Source of the DNA: Candidatus Cloacimonadota bacterium
GTDB lineage: Bacteria; Cloacimonadota; Cloacimonadia; Cloacimonadales; TCS61
DNA length: 8,114 nucleotides
Direction: 5' to 3'
Assembly: GCA_016931665.1 (NCBI GenBank)
Contig: JAFGEH010000100.1
Location: 1-8,114, forward strand
Position numbers and translations under genes: made by a program. Below the pieces are notes generated by a model. It made no database searches. It had not been told where the DNA came from and saw only the letters and a list, made by a program, of their open reading frames with translations. Below, one piece after another: positions 5,666 through 8,114 of this stretch. Numbering within the stretch: the first letter of the stretch is position 1; every line of letters starts with the position of its first letter.

Positions 5666-6991
5666 TCATACTGTTCTGGTCGAGGAACTGATCTGGAAAC
5701 CCTGCACCAGGACATGAGGCATTTTTACACTGGAAATTCCGAATTCACCATAATTGCTGGAATAGGGGACAGTGTAAGCCTGATTTTCGATTTCGGCGAT
5801 TCCATTAATTATATCGGCAATCTTTTCTGTAAATCTCAGGTTATTGACAACTTTGGTCAACCTGCCATCCTCGATGAGGAATGTGCCGTCTCTGGTTAGA
5901 CCGGTAATTGAGGTTTCCTTGCGATTAATGAAATTCATATAATGCAGGCTGGAAATATACAACCCTCTTTTAACCGAACCCACCAGTTCTTCCCAGGTCT
6001 TATTGCCGGTTGACATGACCAGGGCGGCTCCCTCGGCACCGTTCTTTTCCATTTTCAGCTTACGGCCGTAATAATTATCGACCAGGAAGTTTTTGAATAC
6101 ACCATTCTCAATCAGGAAGGTTTTCTGGTAGAGATGGCCGTCTCCGTTATAATCGAAATTGATCAGATCAGGATGCTCTGGATCATCGATCAGAGTGATC
6201 TGGTCCGGGAAGACCTTCTGGTTCAGTTTGCCTTCAAAGAAACTCTGCCTGCTGTCCAGGCTACGGGCAGTCAGGCTGCTTTCCAGATAATTCCAGAATT
6301 CTCCGATACAGCGGGGAGCCAGAACAACATCATATTCTCCTGGTTCCACATCGATTACTTCGGACTGGGCAGCCTTGACTTTAGCGGTAATATTTTTGGT
6401 GAATCTATCCAGATTGAAAGTATTGAAATTCTCTCCTCCGTACGCTTCCAGGACGGTTACTTCATTTTTTTGTGAAACTGCTTTCACTTCCAGGAAAATG
6501 GGAGAGCTGATTTCCCTTTTGTTAATCCCGTTGCTGTTTATGATATAAAGAGTTTTAAAGTTACAGATGAATGTCCCGAAAATCCTGAAATCATATGGTT
6601 CCAGAGCTTTGGCTATCTGATTGAGTATCTCCAGCTTATGTTCCAGGTTAACCTTGATGATATTATTGCTTTTTTCCCGCTCTGATGACCGCTGTTCATC
6701 ATCTTCCAGATCAATAAAATCAGGATCTTCCGGTAATTGATCCACTATCAACCTGGCTTCTTCGATCTTCTCCTGTAATTTATGAAGGTCCGGATTATAT
6801 ATTGTAAATGAGTATGATTTTTTCCCTTTATAAAGGGTGGTACTCAGAGAAATGGAACTTTTCGAGATATTATAATTGATCTGGCTTTGATAAAACCTCA
6901 GGAAATCTGTTTCCCAGTAGCGATAATGGAACTGAAATTTCAGATCCGCATAATCGGAACAGATCTTGACCAGTTCATCTTGGAAGTTCAT
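5666..6991 (-). CDS. tldE: TldE/PmbA-like partner subunit of the TldD peptidase
   Basis: The 441-residue protein is a TldD/PmbA family member without HExxxH. Where TldD has its zinc motif, this protein reads DVVLAPRCIGEFWNYLESSL (221-240). Other family features are the DNYYGRKL segment at 305-312, GNKTWEEL at 329-336, SSLHYMNFINRKETSITGLTRDG at 347-369 with the following FLIEDGRL, and a C-terminal MPHVLVQGFQIS. In known systems TldE is the non-catalytic half of the heterodimer. The start is set at 6991 because AAAGGAG stands five bases upstream. An ATG five codons earlier (7006) lies just upstream of that site and has no ribosome binding site of its own. It is the first gene of a two-gene operon with tldD and is divergent from the PHP gene. 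Sequence similarity to E. coli TldE looks modest, so orthology is by family and pairing. Confidence 0.88.
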   Translation of the reverse strand: MNFQDELVKICSDYADLKFQFHYRYWETDFLRFYQSQINYNISKSSISLSTTLYKGKKSYSFTIYNPDLHKLQEKIEEARLIVDQLPEDPDFIDLEDDEQRSSEREKSNNIIKVNLEHKLEILNQIAKALEPYDFRIFGTFICNFKTLYIINSNGINKREISSPIFLEVKAVSQKNEVTVLEAYGGENFNTFNLDRFTKNITAKVKAAQSEVIDVEPGEYDVVLAPRCIGEFWNYLESSLTARSLDSRQSFFEGKLNQKVFPDQITLIDDPEHPDLINFDYNGDGHLYQKTFLIENGVFKNFLVDNYYGRKLKMEKNGAEGAALVMSTGNKTWEELVGSVKRGLYISSLHYMNFINRKETSITGLTRDGTFLIEDGRLTKVVNNLRFTEKIADIINGIAEIENQAYTVPYSSNYGEFGISSVKMPHVLVQGFQISSSTRTV

Positions 6992-6996
6992 AAAAT

Positions 6997-7003
6997 CTCC
7001 TTT
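6997..7003 (-). promoter_or_regulatory. Ribosome binding site AAAGGAG fixing the tldE start at 6991
   Basis: Minus-strand AAAGGAG is followed by five bases and the ATG at 6991. The upstream in-frame ATG at 7006 would place this motif inside the coding sequence. Confidence 0.7.
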
Positions 7004-7164
7004 CATTCAGTAAACTTGTGCCAGTTGAAATTTCACCATTTTCTTGTAAACCAAAAATTGCATTAGGAAATAAATAGGCAATATTTAATCGCACTGGAAT
7101 TCCAACCCTGCCACGACCGCTTCTATGCTATCCGGCGACTCAGAATCGGTAAGGATGATTAACG

Positions 7165-7196
7165 TTGACAAATATCTTCATATATTATTAAAGATA
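7165..7196 (+). promoter_or_regulatory. Candidate promoter region for the PHP-domain gene
   Basis: A perfect -35 hexamer TTGACA (7165-7170) lies in an AT-rich stretch. The best -10 is unclear. TATTAT at 7183-7188 is only 12 bases away and would instead pair at 18 bases with a weaker TTAACG at 7159-7164. At a 17-base spacing from TTGACA the sequence is TTAAAG (7188-7193). A 6-bp inverted repeat, TATCTT (7173-7178) and AAGATA (7191-7196), overlaps the region and could be an operator. No promoter for tldE stood out on the other strand of this 7007-7213 region. Confidence 0.4.
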
Positions 7197-7209
7197 AACA
7201 AAAAAAGTC

Positions 7210-7214
7210 AAGGA
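7210..7214 (+). promoter_or_regulatory. Ribosome binding site AAGGA favouring the start at 7220
   Basis: AAGGA is followed by TGAGG and then the ATG at 7220. The nearby in-frame ATG at 7214 overlaps the end of this motif and would have no spacing, so 7220 is preferred. Confidence 0.6.
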
Positions 7215-7219
7215 TGAGG

Positions 7220-8086
7220 ATGAAAAATATCGATCTGCACATACATACCAGCTACTCGGATGGCCTGTTATCTCCTGCCGAAGTTCTGGCTCTGGCAGCT
7301 GAAAGAAAACTGGATGTGATCTCAATTACCGACCATGATACTCTGGACGGTTATCGCGCAGCTTCTGAATTTATCGGAGATTTTCCCTGCGAACTGATTC
7401 CGGGAGTCGAGATCAGTACCAATTATCAGGGAGCGGATATTCATATTCTGGCCTACGATTTCAATCCCCTGGACAAGAAGTTGAATTCCTTGTTACAGAC
7501 TATCCAGAAAGGCAGGTTTGTCAGGGCTCAGAAGATAATCCAGAAACTCAGTTTTCTGGGCATCGGCATTGATTTCCGAAGAGTCCGGAAACTGGCCGGG
7601 AATAATGATCTTATTGGCCGGCCCCATATTGCCCAGGCTCTGGTGGAAGCCGGATACTGCCGGGACAAACAGGAGGCCTTTGATAATCTGATCAATAATG
7701 AAGGACCCGCCTACTGTCCCAAGCCCACACCTTCACCCAAGAAAATCATCAAGACAGTTAAGAAAGCCGGCGGTATAGCTGTGGTAGCACATCCCTATAC
7801 TATCAAGAATGATGATCTCTTGAGAGAAATTATTACGATGGGGCTATCCGGATTGGAAGTTTATTATGCCAAAGCCAATGCTGAAACAGTCAACCATTAT
7901 GAACGGATTGCCCTGGAATATAACCTGATCAGGACGGGGGGCAGCGATTTTCACGGGGATGAGCTGGATTTGGAATTATTCGGACGTATTCCCGTACCCG
8001 AGCTTGTTCTGGAAGAAATCAAGCGGCGTCTGAACTGCCAGTTGCCGGCCGCGAGCAATCAGGAGAAGATATGGGCTATGGAGTGA
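7220..8086 (+). CDS. PHP-domain phosphoesterase of the Rnm/YciV/TrpH type
   Basis: This 288-residue protein (290 if started at 7214) is a complete PHP-domain hydrolase. Metal-binding motifs appear in order: DLHIHTSYSDG at 5-15 (His7, His9, Asp14), SITDHDT at 35-41 (His39), PGVEIS at 61-66 (Glu64), DIHILAYDF at 73-81 (His75), VVAHPY at 188-193 (His191) and GSDFHG at 241-246 (Asp243, His245). The central insertion has the family's GRPHIAQALVEAGY segment at 133-146. E. coli Rnm (YciV, about the same length) trims 5' ends of rRNA precursors as a 5'-3' exonuclease. A Chromobacterium homologue is a 3',5'-nucleotide bisphosphatase. Either activity would suit, and the sequence alone does not decide. 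It diverges from tldE, and its 3' end overlaps the next gene by 16 bp. Confidence 0.92.
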   Translation: MKNIDLHIHTSYSDGLLSPAEVLALAAERKLDVISITDHDTLDGYRAASEFIGDFPCELIPGVEISTNYQGADIHILAYDFNPLDKKLNSLLQTIQKGRFVRAQKIIQKLSFLGIGIDFRRVRKLAGNNDLIGRPHIAQALVEAGYCRDKQEAFDNLINNEGPAYCPKPTPSPKKIIKTVKKAGGIAVVAHPYTIKNDDLLREIITMGLSGLEVYYAKANAETVNHYERIALEYNLIRTGGSDFHGDELDLELFGRIPVPELVLEEIKRRLNCQLPAASNQEKIWAME

Positions 8087-8114
8087 ATTTTCAGGATATA
8101 AACAAGCAAAAGGG
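8071..8114 (+). CDS. Start of a downstream gene, truncated by the window edge
   Basis: An ATG at 8071 opens a frame to the window end, reading MGYGVNFQDINKQK. AGGAG (8061-8065) stands five bases upstream, a textbook ribosome binding site inside the PHP gene. The frame overlaps the last 16 bases of that gene in another register, as in a translationally coupled operon. Fourteen residues are too few to name a family. Confidence 0.55.
   Translation, partial: MGYGVNFQDINKQK

Noticed and set aside
1..8114. CRISPR array, tRNA or rRNA genes, insertion sequences, phage or toxin-antitoxin genes
   Set aside because: No regularly spaced repeats, cloverleaf-like sequence, transposase motifs or terminal inverted repeats were seen on either strand.

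Overview
This is a densely packed bacterial window of moderate GC content. Nine complete genes and two edge-truncated genes fill nearly all of it, most with clear Shine-Dalgarno sites. No RNA gene, CRISPR array, insertion sequence or phage gene was seen. A lipoprotein with a signal-peptidase-II-like N-terminus and several exported or membrane proteins suggest a Gram-negative-type envelope. The ferredoxin-fused aldo/keto reductase is a type common in anaerobes. My guess is an uncultured anaerobe, possibly of the Cloacimonadota/FCB kind, but the sequence does not prove any phylum.

Layout. Positions 1-3984 hold a leftward (minus-strand) gene run. In transcription order it contains an N-formylglutamate amidohydrolase-like enzyme (TTG start), an aldo/keto reductase with a C-terminal ferredoxin domain, a small lipoprotein, an exported SMP-30-like beta-propeller, a 70-residue membrane-anchored protein, a 156-residue LiaI/LiaF-like membrane protein, and the start of another membrane protein cut off at base 1. 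From the reductase onward the genes are 21 bp or less apart, and two junctions are ATGA overlaps, so this is very likely one operon. A candidate promoter lies upstream of the first gene at about 4012-4041.

Positions 4190-6991 hold a second leftward pair: a TldE-like partner followed by TldD with its HExxxH metalloprotease motif. In known systems these two subunits form one zinc peptidase. Between this pair and the first run (3985-4189) lie a dyad flanked by a 9-bp direct repeat and the candidate promoter.

Positions 7007-7213 are a divergent intergenic region. To its right a PHP-domain phosphoesterase of the Rnm/YciV/TrpH type runs rightward, and the start of a further gene overlaps its 3' end at 8071.

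Functionally, the window combines peptide and amino-acid-derivative hydrolysis (TldD/TldE and the formylglutamate amidohydrolase-like enzyme), a redox enzyme, a metal-dependent nuclease or phosphatase, and an uncharacterised set of small envelope proteins. The envelope set is the least explained part. The families present are known, and I did not find a clearly new enzymatic system.
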